A stretch of 64,000 bases of DNA from Erodium maritimum. Taxonomy: Eukaryota > Streptophyta > Magnoliopsida > Geraniales > Geraniaceae. The position numbers and the translations under genes were made by a program. The notes under the pieces were generated by a model. That model ran no database searches and was not told the DNA's origin. It saw only the letters and a list, made by a program, of their open reading frames with translations. The stretch is taken from positions 80,460,523-80,524,522 of the forward strand of contig OY997589.1 in assembly GCA_963921825.1 (NCBI GenBank), written 5' to 3'. Of this stretch, positions 1-11,981 are shown piece by piece. Within the stretch, counting starts at the first letter, position 1; the number at the start of each line of letters is the position of its first letter.

Positions 1-291
1 GGCAGATAGTCACCCTTAGGTGACCTAGAGGTACCCAGGCCCCACCTTGAGCAGTGTTCCTCGGCGGATTTTATCTACCGTGGGTTTTAGTTTTTCGCTA
101 TTAGATTTGAGTGTCTGTTTTTATTTTAATCTAGTTATCTATTTTTTTTATTAAATCTAGAAGCCACTAGGGCACATCAACACCACATCTCTGACGTGAT
201 AGTGTTACAGGGTCTCTCTGTTTTCCCCACGAGGTTCTGAACATGTATTTACTCTTTTAATGAAATTGAATGACAATTTTACTCAAAAAAA
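1..291 (+). mobile_element. Possible 3' end of a LINE-like retroposon
   Basis: The stretch ends with an A-rich tail (CTCAAAAAAAG near 280-291) after an AT-rich segment with 'ttaatgaaattgaatg'. Plant LINE 3' ends look like this. No coding region is visible and the 5' part would lie outside the window, so this rests on the tail alone. Confidence 0.3.
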
Positions 292-1499
292 GATAGAGTC
301 ATACTTATTGATCTTCTTTTAAGAATATTTTTATGTTAGTAGTTTTCTTTTACCATATAAGAAGTTATATTAGGTAAGAAAAAGGTTACAGACGAAAGTT
401 GACCATAATACTGAGATAACAGAAACGACATAAAAATGAAACAAAGGATGAGGCGTGAGTCTTTCCCCGTAGGTACCAACCACTAATCTTATAACAGAAT
501 ATCTGGTTATTCTAGAGACAAACTTTCGGTGGATAGTTTCTACCAGGATGGTTATTCATCAACAGCTCAGGGGATTTACTCCCTAACTCGACCTGAAGAT
601 ATGCTCATGTAAGTGGATATCCAAGGAGAACACCAGGAAGTGAGGGAACCAGAACATCGGGTTTGCACCTATCATGGCAGAGCAAGGAATGCGCTTCCTC
701 ACATACCTCGTTGTTTGGCGGGTAATTCCTTTGACCTGGCAAGACTACATTGCAGTCATTTCCTGATAGTTTTTATCGGTATAGTTGCATTTTCTCGACT
801 CAGGATAGGGCATCCATGCACTCGAAGTACATTGTGGCCATATAGTATTAGTGGGGGACTTGTCAAAGTGGCGTTTGAGCATAATCAAAGTACATAGTAT
901 AATGGCATAGTATATGTGTTCCTCTGCGACGCCATAGTATGACGTCGCAGAGGATATACCTATTGCGACGTTATTGTATGTCGTGGCAGAAGAGCCTAAC
1001 TTCTGCGACGCCATGGAAAGGGTCTCGTCGCAGAAGATTAAAGATGGTGTAGTGTTCACGAAGATAAAGCTCAATCAATTTGGGGTATTTCATATAAAGA
1101 TATCCAAGAGCGTAAGTCCAAAGGAAGGTCGGGCTCTTGATTGTTTCGTCTTGCCGGTGAAAGTTTTGGTTTATAGATCGTGCTAGGAGGCGTGGACCAT
1201 GGAGGGGTGGCAGTAGTGGTGGTGTCAGTGAAAGTGGCGGTGGGGATAACACCAGCGTATTTGTTGGTTTCAACGTTAGCTTCGGTGGGTATGGTTGATT
1301 TGATATTATTAATATTTTTTATATCATATAATGTAACATTTGATAATATATATAATAAAATAATAATTCGATCAGTCTCCTATTAATTTGCGTCTAGCCC
1401 TTGAAACTTTTTTTTTTGGTAGAATTTCAATGGTAAAGTCTAATTTAAACAATATATCACAAATTTATCAGATGATTCATGATATACGGATTTCCATCC
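292..1499. other. Non-coding stretch with GCGACG palindromes
   Basis: I see no convincing gene. At about 925-1035, short inverted motifs alternate (CTGCGACGCCA and GACGTCGCAGAGG). Such motifs are seen in the subterminal parts of CACTA transposons, but no CACTA terminus was found here. Bases 1190-1250 are rich in GTGG/GGTGG. The short ORFs have no recognisable domain. Confidence 0.3.
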
Positions 1500-1865
1500 C
1501 GGGCATGATTCTAATGAGTTGCATGTGGACCAAAATGTACGGCTCTAGTGTAAAGCAGCATGAAATGAGTTGTAAACAGGACACAGCCTGACATGACTGA
1601 ACTTTCAGTACAAATCAATGTCCACTGATATGATGGCGCCGTGAGAGCTTGAGGTGAAGTTGATGGAGACTTGTTGAGTGCAACCCAGAATCGGATGTTT
1701 CTTTTTTGGAACGTCTAATGCCAGAGACACAACGGAGAGTTTATTCTGGGTCACGCAGTACTATATTTATATGAGTATTATATAGAAAAGACAATGTGAA
1801 AGTCAATCTTTGTATCCCAAAACACAGAAATTCCAGAATCATGTCCCTGAGCCTCACGTTTAATA
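1500..1865 (+). repeat. Dispersed repeat, copy 1 of 3
   Basis: This segment shares blocks with 14680-14995 and 34572-34790. Shared blocks include 'taatgagttg.atgt..acca', 'acacagcctgacatgactga', 'atcaatgtccac', 'tctatatttatg', 'aaagacaatgt' and 'ccagaatcatgtc'. All copies have the same orientation. No ORF is conserved between them, and the TATA-like 'ctatatttatatg' suggests a duplicated promoter or flanking region rather than a coding repeat. Confidence 0.6.
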
Positions 1866-1929
1866 TTGTAACAATCTATTACACGTGCTTGATTCATACC
1901 CATTCGTTACTACAGAAATTGTAACATTA

Positions 1930-2830
1930 ATTGAACGTAATACAACGGTTAGCCAAAGAAGACCAATCATGTCCCCTTGAAAAAGAAAAATGTTTCGATA
2001 ACTGGGATATGCTCCATCCCACCTCCAAGCTTATTTCGTTTTTTTTTTCAAAAAACCCACAGTCGGGTAGCCAGGGAGGAATTAGGGACAGGGGAAAGAA
2101 ACCGATGAAATACCCCAGGTGGTCACGGGGAGGTCTGTCAGTCGCCACCATGCTGGAGCCAAGTAAATTTTTGACAAGTTTCCTGAAGGGGACTAGTGGA
2201 GCGAACAGTGGACCTAGCAATCACAGGAGCATTTCTACATATACAACACTCCCATGAACTCAGGGGCTAGAGGTCTTATATGAAACGAGGGATTCAGCGA
2301 AATGAGAAGCATGAAGGGGCTACCCAAAGTCCCCATGCATGGCAATTCAGGCCAGGGCTTGGGACTACCACACCCCTAAAGACGAACCTTTCAACAGTTG
2401 TAAGATTAGATGCGTGTCCAGGACTCTTTTTTACGAATGTATCACCTCAAACGACGAGGGCTGGAAAGCAGCCCCGTCGAGAGCCATGATAGGCCTTTAC
2501 AGAGGTGGGGGTCAGAAGTTTTAGCCCCTCAAAGGGGAAGAGGCCTTATTTCGTATGGGCGTGTTTCTTGGGATGACCTCTAGGTTGGATGGATGAGACA
2601 AGCCTACCACCTTGTGGGGTATTTAGACTCCTGGGCTCATTTATCTAGGCATATTTTGGTTTCTACCACCGATCTACAATTTATTTGTAGAATATCTTCC
2701 GTATCCAAGAGCGACGGGTTACTTTTTCTTTTAAGAAAAGGGAACCCATACATATTCCTGGATTTTTTTGGGCTGCGTCCTAGTTTCTTTCTACAGACTA
2801 TTTCATGTGTAATTTTTGATATTTTATAAT
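1930..2830. other. Unassigned block, possibly organelle-derived
   Basis: This block is richer in G+C and purines than its surroundings and has no plant transposon signature. Its style resembles plant mitochondrial intergenic DNA. The ORFs on both strands (1927-2220 minus, 1931-2257 plus, 2593-2829 plus) match nothing I know. Nuclear insertion of mitochondrial DNA is only a guess. Confidence 0.2.
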
Positions 2831-3128
2831 CAAAGGCAGACCTCTAATTTCAAAAAATAAAATAGTCTTAATGCTTTTACCTCGTGGTTCCACCCCTTTA
2901 AGATGGAACACTTTAATATCAAAGTTAAACGATTCAGTATCTCTTTCTGAGTAACACGCCGTGATTTTAGGATGAGACTATACGAACAATGATATCCTAT
3001 ACCCGATGTTACATACAACAATCTCATACCGACATCGGGTTTGTTGTGCACGATATTGTCCCAATGAATGCCAAATACATCAACGAACTTAGTCTAGAGG
3101 AGCCCTTATAACAATATCATTGTATGTT
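2831..3128. other. Intergenic, nothing recognised
   Basis: This is AT-rich sequence with no ORF of note, no repeat seen and no RNA gene. It lies between the unassigned block and the 3' end of the minus-strand retroposon. Confidence 0.4.
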
Positions 3129-3319
3129 ATATATTTTTTTTTATAAGCTCGAAAAAATTATTAAAATTGATTCCAAAAAGAATCAGAAAGCCATGAATCA
3201 AGAAGAAATAGGGTAGCAACCAACGATAACAAAGAGGCTCCAACAAAGGGAGCCAAAGGCTAAGCCTGTTCTAAAAAAGGAAAACAAGGAGCAAAACGAA
3301 AATGGAAAAAAAAACCCCA

Positions 3320-3970
3320 TCAACGATGATTTGTCACAATCTTCTGCTTGGTAGCCAATTCACGAATTGCAGTCAATGCATCAGTACCATGAGACGAAGC
3401 TATGAGTTGAGTTTTTCCTTTGCCGATTTGCTCAACCTGCTTCTCAATATCGATGGGCCAAACATATCTCTCTCGATCCAACGATACAATTGGTTTACAC
3501 GTCAAAGTGTATACTTCCGTTAGATGCTTTGGGGGACGACTCACCCGCTTCTTCACTAGAGCGTCCTTCCATGGGGAATGTTCCTGTTGTGTAGGTTGGC
3601 CTCCAACTGCACCAATAACCTGATCCGAGACCGCTGCGGCACAAACGCTGTTTTCTGCAACACAATCCCTAGTCAACACCCCACCATCGTCGGAGTCAAC
3701 CAACACAATTTCCTTGGACGAGATTATATCGCTGTTTTCTGCAACACAATCCCTAGTCAACACCCCACCATCGTCGGAGTCAACCAACGCAATTTCCTTG
3801 GACGAGATTATATCGTGATCTGATGCGAGAAGATCACGCCTAACATGATCGAATCCAATCTCAACCAGAGGATTTGAATCCGCTTGAACATCGACAACCA
3901 AAAGAGTTGAATCCGTCTTTGTATCGACGTCAGCAACCGCATACATCACAACATCGACATCGGCAGCCAA
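3320..3970 (-). CDS. Acidic retroposon protein with conserved C-terminal module
   Basis: This ORF of 216 codons on the minus strand is of unknown function. Its first half is acidic and low-complexity (rich in D, V and S) and contains an exact in-frame tandem repeat of 28 residues. The last ~75 residues align with the C-terminal part of the ORF at 36879-37631: SPWKD, SRPPK, CKP, SLDRERY, DI.KQVEQ, then ASSHGTDA and REL. Both ORFs sit a short distance from a poly(A)-type 3' end, so the module travels with the retroposon. It is not a domain I recognise. The start codon is uncertain, since acidic codons continue upstream. It could be the tail of a LINE ORF1 brought next to the 3' UTR by an internal deletion. 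Confidence 0.5.
   Translation of the reverse strand: MAADVDVVMYAVADVDTKTDSTLLVVDVQADSNPLVEIGFDHVRRDLLASDHDIISSKEIALVDSDDGGVLTRDCVAENSDIISSKEIVLVDSDDGGVLTRDCVAENSVCAAAVSDQVIGAVGGQPTQQEHSPWKDALVKKRVSRPPKHLTEVYTLTCKPIVSLDRERYVWPIDIEKQVEQIGKGKTQLIASSHGTDALTAIRELATKQKIVTNHR
3647..3814 (-). repeat. Tandem 84-bp in-frame duplication
   Basis: Two consecutive 84-bp units (3647-3730 and 3731-3814) differ at about one base (ccaacAcaat versus ccaacGcaat). The unit is 28 codons long, so the reading frame is kept and a DSDDGGVLTRD-containing peptide is doubled. Near-identity means the duplication is recent relative to the decay of neighbouring elements. Confidence 0.9.
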
Positions 3971-4170
3971 CTCTGGCGAGTCCCCGGACTGACATAACCC
4001 TTCGTCGTCCTCAACAACTTTCTCCTCCTCTAAAACGAGCTCGACATTCTAATTCTGAAACCCAGAAACAGAAACAAGTTTCTTGTTTGGGTGCATATCC
4101 AAATCCGACCGACGATCCACACTATGAACGAGCTTCTCCAGCGAGTCTCCGACATCTAACATCGCCCCAC

Positions 4171-4638
4171 CAGACACCTGCGTCTCTAGAGAGCCCTGAA
4201 TAGCCTCTGTTCACTGAGATGGTCGTTATATCGGACCATCAGAAACAAAGCACCCCCATGGCATACCAAATTCCGTCACCGGAGTTGCTGATGTCCGACG
4301 ATGCCAAACCGTGGAAACAAAGAGCACGTACCCGTAAACTTTAAACTCTTTCAAAACCTCAATTGTCTTAGCCGCTGCACCTTGATTAATGTTTCTTAAT
4401 ATTTTATAATGAAGGTGGTCTACAATATCAACTTCATCTCCAATGTATTATGTGGGTTGATATGTTCCGAAGCCCTTAGGTGCTATCGACGATGGAAGCC
4501 TGTCACATACAAGTTGGCACAAGATGACCAAGAATCCTTGTCCATCTAGATTTTTTTATCTCAACCTGATTAATGGTGGTTTCCACAGATTTTAAGGAAG
4601 ATGACTTCTTGAACATGTCGTTACATCTAGGTTGACTA
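4171..4638. other. Intergenic, nothing recognised
   Basis: There is no ORF above background and no clear repeat. It separates retroposon A from the Copia LTR. Some of it may belong to the 5' part of retroposon A. Confidence 0.3.
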
Positions 4639-5510
4639 TGTTTGTGTCAAGCAAGATGTTATCAGAGATGTCGTCTGACATCTTATGGGTGCCTGGCACC
4701 AAAGATAAAAAAGATGTCATCCAAGATGTCAAGAGACATCTTATGCGTATCTGTACTTATCCAATGCTGGAGATTTTGTTTCCTAACTATAAGATACTTC
4801 TCTAATAGATATCTACTCTACTAAGTAAAGTCTTTAACACAAGGAAACTAAGATATTTTCATTGTTCGAAGTTTATTCAAGCTATACAATCCCAAGTAAC
4901 TCTAGTGGCTCGGTTCGGATCATCTGTCATTTTTTCTTTTGAACTCTGTAAGTCGTAACTGACTGTTTTTTTCGTCCGTAAGGACTTTTTTGTTCATTGT
5001 TCTTGTTTTTTATAATTTCAGGTTCCCTAAGCATGTTGGACTAGCGTGTTAGGAGACTGCATGATATAATCAAAGACGAACGTTGATGTGTTCATCCTCG
5101 TTTCGTAACTAAAGAATGATGATGAATTTTTTTGCGTGATTGAAGTGTCATGATCAACCTTTGAAGACCGCAAGAATAATCCGAGGCTGAAGGGCTTGTA
5201 GAGTGGAATCAAGAGTGGCTCTTGGATTCAAGGGGAGACCCTTAGATATGTTTGTACTGTAATAATACCATAGGTTTGATCTGGAAGATCAGAACTTGCA
5301 TGTTGATTGATTACTGTTAGTCAAACCTTTCCACTAGAAAAGTACCCCCAGATATAGGTGATGATGCACCGAACTGTGTAACCAACTTGTATGTCTTCGT
5401 GTGATTTTTTGTTTTACTTATTGTTTCCATTATGTTATAATGCAAGATGTCATCCAACAAGTCATAACATCTTGAAGAACATCTTGCTACTGTACCTGAG
5501 CAGAATTTCA
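4639..5510 (+). repeat. 5' LTR of SIRE-like Copia element
   Basis: The right edge is firm: the LTR ends ...TTTCA, followed by two bases and a primer-binding site (TGGTATCAGAGC at 5513-5524) complementary to initiator tRNA-Met. A SIRE-type gag follows. The left edge is provisional, set at a TG near 4639, because the 3' LTR was not found and no target duplication can be checked. Inside, 'gatgtcatccaagatgtca' and related AAGATGT motifs recur, as in many Copia LTRs. Confidence 0.55.
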
Positions 5511-5512
5511 AT

Positions 5513-5524
5513 TGGTATCAGAGC
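5513..5524 (+). other. Primer-binding site (initiator tRNA-Met)
   Basis: TGGTATCAGAGC is the exact complement of the 3' end of plant initiator tRNA-Met. It lies two bases after the LTR end and upstream of gag. Confidence 0.85.
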
Positions 5525-5599
5525 AGTTCACCCAATATTTGAGGTGTTATCCTAAAAGGAAACACTTTTGTGTGTGCAAGAATGGAAGACTCAAGATAA

Positions 5600-8500
5600 G
5601 GAGGTTTAGTTAATCTCTACATTTGCTTGATGGAACAAACTATGGATACTAGAAAGTCAGAATGAGTGCATTCATGAAGTCTCTGGACAGCAAAACCTAG
5701 AAGTCTGTAATTCATGGCTGGGAACACCACTATTGAATCCAGAAAAAGGAGAACCAATGATGCCAAAGCCAGAAAAGGACTGGAATACTGCAGAAGATCA
5801 AGCCTCGATGGGTAATTCTCGTGCTCTTAACGTAATTTTTAATAGTATCGATTAGAATGTCTTCAGATTAATCAACACATGCATGAGTGCTAAGGAAGGC
5901 TTGAAGATATTGGCCATTGCATATGAAGGAACCCCTAAGGTTAAAGATCAGAGACTGTAATATCTCACCACAAACTTTGAGGCCCTGACCTTGAGAGATG
6001 ATGAGACCGTACTGTTAGTCTTAGTGCCCGTAGTTCAATCCTAAATGTCCAAATGTATATATCATCGTTAGCAATAAAATTAAAGCGGCTTTATATTACT
6101 TATGTGTTGGAGTAATATATCGATGTGTGCTCTGATCTATGCCCACCATGCGAATAGAACCATAGATCGAGATAGATCACACTCGATGGGTCCCTAGTCA
6201 ACAAAGCTTCACTAGAAGCGACTAGTATGAAAGATGGCTCTTTATGGCTTACGTTCTGTTAGTCATTGGAATGGGATTCAGGAGTCTGATCATAGATATC
6301 ATGTGGGACATGATATTGGACGACCCGCCCTGAATATGTGCCATAGATTAAGTCATGAACATATTCAGTGTTGTAGCTTGTCATGTATCCTTAGACCAAG
6401 GAGTCTTTGTGATCGCTATGTAGTCAACAACTGAGTTTGACCTGAGCCTAACGTTGTCCGTAACAGGGCTTCCATAACGGCCAGGATTGGCTTGGGGACG
6501 GGCTACATGAGTGACACGAAAGACGGCTAAGGGATTTATCCCTCATACTAAGGTATGGGAAAGATATCGGTTCTCGGCCACTTGATCGAGAGTGACTGGA
6601 AGAATAGCATGGCCATGCACATGATACTGGGTATCATATCTTCAGTCATCTCACATATCAAGGAACGGTGATTGAGAATAATAAGGATGACGGCTCTATG
6701 CCTTATCTCAATCAGGATATCGGAGATAAAAGGATAATGACAGGGACGACGGAAAGGTTAGAATCGACAGGGTCGATTCGTTATGTAGCGTCAAGCAATA
6801 CTAAAGTCTCGTTAGTTGCCACTTAAATAGGATCAAGTAAAATGGTATTTTACGTTGATCTATTGACATGCATAAACCTAAGGGTCACACCGGAGGATGA
6901 AACTCATTGACACATTTATGGAGAATGGCCAAAAGGGAGTTGTCTCTGGACATGACCAAAACTGGGTTTTGGGTCATGTGCCCGTAAGTGAATAGGACTT
7001 TACGGATCGAGACAAGGCTTGGAGTCTTGGGATTGATCGCGTCGGATAATGTTGGACATTTCCGGTATGGAAGGCATGGAGGCGATGAGCGAATCACGGG
7101 ACCTCGTTGGAAATGGTCACAGGCCATGTTCCAAGAGGCCCATGAAAGGCCCATGCAACCAAGGCCCATGGAACTAATTAATCAAGTCTTGATTAATTAG
7201 TACTAAGTAAGCAAGACAAGGATTAAGGTGTTGGTGATTCACCACCTAACCCAATCTTGTCTTGCCATACTTTGTCCTATTTACACCTTACTTGACACCA
7301 TACTTGTCCCATGCCTTTAGTTGGACAAGTATGGGTTTTGTTATGTTTAAGTCATCTTTTTTCAACATAACAAACACAAGACAAGAATAGGAAACACATT
7401 TTCTCTCCCTCTTCCATGGCCATTTCGGGTTTGGCTAGTTTCCTCCTCCATTTTTGTGTTCTTGAGTCCTCAAAGAGAAGAACTACGTGGCTTTGATTCC
7501 CATGTGGATACGTAAGCGTCTTGGAGACTCAAGCCAATCATTCGTTAACCGGTGTTCTTGTTTTGGTAAGAACTAGTGCTGAATTTTTCTCTTGTTAATC
7601 CATTCTTTGTTAGTTGTTTCATGGTTCTAATTGTCTCTTGGTTTTCATTGATTTTCCGTTGCGAGTTGGTTCATCTCCAACCCTACCTCGAGACCCAACA
7701 CGTACTCAATTCCATGTTCACCTTAGAGACATTGCTAATGATTCTCACTCTTTAGGAAAACCAATGTTAGATGAATAACTTGTTAGAAAAACATTAACAA
7801 CTATGAACTCAAGGTTCAAAATGAAGATGACAACCATTGAATAAATGTATGACTTGAGCACTCTCAGATTTGATAAACTCATGGGCCTACCTATGATATT
7901 TGAGTTATCTCTTCAAAGCACAAATAAAAGAAATAAAGGAGTGGCATTGAAAAACACTGCACAAAATCTCAATGATCAAACGAGCCCAGATCTTGGAGAA
8001 TATATGGAAGAAATAGTTGTTACGATAGTAAAGAAAGTCATGAAGCGGTTCAATCGAATGCCAGGACGATATGCTCATCCAGATTTTAATAAAGATGCTC
8101 GTCAAGATGTTACTGACATCCAATATCAGAAGGGACAGAATTCGGCGAAAGAAACGTTGATCAAGCTGGCAAAGGAAAAGGAGTTCAATGTCATGAGTGT
8201 GAAGGATATGGACACATCCAGCGAGAATGTCCAACCTTTCTCAAGAGATAGAAGAAAAGATTCAATGCATCTTTGTCGGATGGTGGTGAAGATAAAAGTG
8301 ACAATGAATAGGAAAAAATGTATATAACTCTTACTACTCATGTTGAACCCATTGAAATAGGTGAAGGTGTCAACGAGATTCTCTCTCCAGATCTATTATC
8401 AGATGATGATATGAATAATGCATACGACCATATGTTGATCAAATGTCTAGAAGAATAAAAAACTCTTGAGAAATAGAGCAATCAGATATAGAATCTAACT

Positions 8501-8650
8501 GAAGAGAATACTAGGTTGATAGAAACTATTGTTTCTCTCAAGGAAGAAGTAAATAGACTTAATAGAGAACAACTAAAAACATGAATGGACTAGGTTATAC
8601 TGATGAATCCTCAACTTCTCAAACTTTATTTGTTCCTTAGACAAAATACC
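5600..8650 (+). pseudogene. gag: gag pseudogene of SIRE-like Copia retrotransposon
   Basis: This is the nucleocapsid/capsid precursor of a Copia element, broken by stops and frameshifts. The first part (5600-6012) carries the Copia gag start (LDGTNYGYW, MSAFMKSLD, then WEHH), followed by a decayed SAKEGLKI-type segment. A solo LTR at 6013-7700 splits the gene. The reading resumes at about 7710 (HVHLRDIANDS, then LVRKTL), passes through 7845-8210, and reaches a zinc knuckle at 8188-8235 (CHECEGYGHIQREC, pattern CX2CX4HX4C). The knuckle is out of frame with the longest ORF there, so a frameshift lies just before it. A C-terminal GLGYTDES segment is visible near 8590. Downstream pol is missing. 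The lineage call (SIRE/Maximus) rests on these gag motifs. Confidence 0.8.
6013..7700. mobile_element. Solo LTR inserted in Copia gag
   Basis: The element starts TGTTAGTC and ends ACCCAACA, with TG...CA termini. It is flanked by the perfect 5-bp repeat CGTAC (6008-6012 and 7701-7705). The gag reading before and after is continuous in homology, which confirms the insertion boundaries. It is 1688 bp long. No internal protein or primer site is evident, so a solo LTR is likelier than a compact non-autonomous element. The family is not known to me and the orientation is not determined. Confidence 0.8.
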
Positions 8651-9028
8651 ATCCATAATTGCTAGAAAACAGAGAGTTGATCAACTTCAATCAACCCTAA
8701 GATGCACAAAGTTCAACAACATTATACTCGACATTCCATGCGACATCCCATACAACATTTTGTAGGTTACCCAGAGAATCTGCAACATCAACATTATTAC
8801 AACACTAAAAGAGAACTAATGAAAGTTTAGAGTACTCTAAATGAATTAATGAAACTTTAAGGTACTGAGATTACACAAAAAATATTTAAGGTACTCTAAA
8901 TGAAATATGAAAGATTGAGGATACTGAGGTGGAATTACCCTATATTTTTATGTTGCCTAGTATTAATATTTCTACTTATCATATAGTTAATACATATATA
9001 TATAGGGTTATTTTATTGTAATACAAAA
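8651..9028. other. Copia remnant and AT-rich tail
   Basis: This is degenerate sequence following gag, with several 'aggtactctaaatgaa' repeats at 8825-8905. No pol domain is visible. The Copia element appears truncated here. Confidence 0.35.
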
Positions 9029-9292
9029 AAAAAAGAATCAATTATATTTTAGAATTCTACATAATAGGAGAGGTTCCAAGACTTTTCGGTGGCCAACACT
9101 GTGAAAAGACAGAGAAAAGGGGCAGAAAAAACTCTTCCTAGGAGACCAAAACTCAAGTGCAAAAAAGAATCAATTATATTTTAGAATTCTACATAACACG
9201 GAGAGGTTCCAAGACTTGTCGGTGGCCAACACTGTGAAAAGACAGAGAAGAGGGGCAGAAAAAACTCTTCCTAGGAGACCAAAACTCGCGAA
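9029..9292 (+). repeat. Tandem duplication, ~132-bp unit
   Basis: Two adjacent copies (about 9029-9160 and 9161-9292) begin 'aaaagaatcaattatatttt' and run to 'ctaggagaccaaaactc'. They differ by a few substitutions and a short indel. The repeat introduces the purine-rich block that follows. Confidence 0.85.
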
Positions 9293-11417
9293 TCCAAGAT
9301 CCAAAACTAGCATGACCTTTACCAGGTCAAAGGATGGAATAAAATTCTCCGTGGGCCAACATCCAAAACGACGACGAGCGCCAACCAACCACCGCCACTC
9401 TAGATTTAGTCAAGAAGGGAGATAGAACCATAGAGCTAGCAAAAGAAGAAGAAAAGGAAGGGCAGGGGGAAAACCCAAGCAGGACGGAGAAACTGAATGC
9501 GGCGGAGGATGGAGAGCTAGCAATAATAAGAACCTCAATACCAAGAGCATCGTCGGTGCCAACACTTAGAAAAACAACAATCTGCCAAGAATTGGTGGAA
9601 CGTTAGCCCGTCTAGTCGAGTTGAACCAAGATAGAGATCAACAAAAATATAGGATGGTTACAAGAATAGAAGACAAACGAGGGCGGCCGAAAGGAGCTTG
9701 TATCGAGGAGCAGCTTGAGGAGGTTCGACGAAGAAGAAATGAGCAAAGCAACAAATCTAGGGAGAGTGACCTCAAAACAGGTAGCAACAACCACTAGCCT
9801 TAAGGAGCCTCACAAAGACAGAACGCAACCACGAAGATAGACAGAGCATCTAGAGGAGTGGGAATGCTTGACTGAAGTAAGGAGTTGCGACAAAGGGGAA
9901 GCACATTAAAGACCTCTAAAGAACAAAGTCTATGACAATCTGGCAACGACAAAGAGCAACTGAATTTGAAGTCAAAGACAAAAGGTTGATTAAAGATAGT
10001 TTTAGGGCTATTTTTTATTACCATAAAAAATAACGGTTTTTATTCCATCCATGACCAACAGACTAAAAAAGAAATGATACAAGAAACGGAATAAGAGAAA
10101 GAGCTAACAGAAGTCACAAGGACACCAATAAAGAAGGAATAAAAAGTGAACGACAAGAAGGACACCACACAGTCAGAGTTCGGACCAGAAGAATGAGGAG
10201 GTGGAAACCGGTGAGACATCCAATAGTTCCCTTTCTTTGAGATCAGCCAAATCAGCCGATACCAAGAGGACAGGCTGTGGATGAGAGAATTGAATCTGGG
10301 TTTTAAAACTTATCCTTGAGATTTGAAGCTCCACCACCATAGGCGACGGTTGCGGATCCAATGAAAGGAAGAGGACAAAAGCAAAATCCAACTGGCGACG
10401 CGAAGAAGAACACGGGTAGAAGAAGAGGGTCTTCCCAACCTGAGCCGCAACGTTCAGAATCGTGTCACGTGATGAGCCAAAAATAAGAATTCCAATAATC
10501 GTGATCCACCGTAGACTACCACCACTTGGGAAAATTGAAATATCGGTGGAAAAGAAGCAGAACCAGGTACGAAGCCAAGACTACTTGGTGCTACATGCTT
10601 GCGTGAAAGCCTCAAAACTCGAAAAAGAGACGAGGAACGAACGATTACCCCAATTTGAGAGCTAAGCAAGGAGCTTCTGGGCTGGGGAGAACTCAGACCA
10701 GATCGAAGCAAAGCTCGGATATGAGGAGGCCACTCCAATGATATAGAGTTCCTGAGTTTTGGCCCAGCCAGCGCGCGAGGGAGGACCCAAAGCAGGATGA
10801 TCCCCTCCTTGAAGCAGGCAAGGGAGTAGAGACATTGGTAGTTCCTGCCACAACATCTTTGAATTTCGTGTCGAAGGAGGAAGAGGCGCGTCTAGACGCT
10901 GGGGGAGAAGCCACCGAACCTAAAAAGAAGGAAAGTGAGTAAGTAGACTATGAGGTGCTCTGAGCCAAGCATAGAGCGGTGCAAGGATGAAACTGCTTTG
11001 GAAGTGTCATCCGAGTTGATGAAGTGAACGAAACTGAACCTCTTGCTCTATTTGTTGAGCTTTCCGGGGAGAAAATGTTTTTATCAAAATTAATATTGCT
11101 ATAAAAAATGGTGTGGGTTCGGGAAAGGATAGGACTTTATCCATAACGAAATCCAACAAAGCCTAAAAAAGAAAAAAAGAACAATCGCATCATTCGAAAT
11201 GAAAGAAAAATATGTTCAAAACTCTTAACCTTGAACTAATAAACGGTACAAAATAGATGACACAAGATGAATCCTCTGGCCTCAAAAATACTAAACAAAA
11301 TGAGTCTCACCTCTATCCACTAACAGTGGAACAATTTTATAAGTAACTCCTCAACAAATGTTCACAGGACTTGACAAGGAGGAGGAGAAAAAGTGTTGCA
11401 AGACCTGCCAATTATAT
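9293..11417. other. Purine-rich unassigned block (retroposon debris?)
   Basis: The plus strand is strongly A/G-rich. Several minus-strand ORFs (10173-10391, 10454-10738, 10693-10914) have proline/serine-rich content without a known domain. Two related segments, 'accataaaaaataacggttttt' near 10020 and 'gctataaaaaatggtg...' near 11098, could be decayed 3' tails of minus-strand LINEs. I cannot assign a gene. Confidence 0.3.
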
Positions 11418-11981
11418 TATGGCTATCCATAATGGTGTCTCGGGCCCGTCTAATTGTGCGTCGAGTCGGGGAAAAAGTTTCTTTTTCCACCGATTTGTCG
11501 AATCTAAGTCTCGTGTCTAGTCGATTCAGAGAATCCGCTTTAGACGGTCTACTAATCTAAAGACTCATAGGCCCGTCGATTCGACCGAAGCGGTGCCGAC
11601 CACACGAATCCTACCGCGACACGTGGTGACGATTCGACAAACAGAAGCAGAAAAGACGCGATAATTCTGCCACGTTGCATGGGTCAGCAGATTCGTTTGA
11701 CCATATAAAGTCGAATTAAAAAAATTATGGAAATTGTATCCATAAATACATTGCATCTCCACATATAAAATCCCACAAACTTTCTCTCAACTCTCTCCCA
11801 AAGCCACAAAAAATTCTCTCCTTATTCTTTTTGATACCGTATTGTGTTCATTGATTCATTGAGAAGTGACGAGTATGATCTTGGCGAATTGGACTATGCA
11901 ATGTTACGTGCAACGACCCGAGAAGCCGAGCAACAAATGTTAGGGTTCATACGAGCACAAGTTAGATAGGCTGAGGAAAGT

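Larger units (their letters stand above)
3134..4170 (-). mobile_element. LINE-derived retroposon A (minus strand)
   Basis: A T-run at 3134-3142 is followed by 'ataagctcgaaaaaattatta'. On the minus strand this reads as an AT-rich 3' UTR ending 'cgagcttat' plus poly(A). The plus-strand element ending at 37771 has the same terminal 'cgagcttataaaaaaa' and encodes a related protein at its 3' end. The 5' boundary is not defined. The body looks like a truncated or internally deleted LINE derivative rather than a complete element. Confidence 0.65.
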
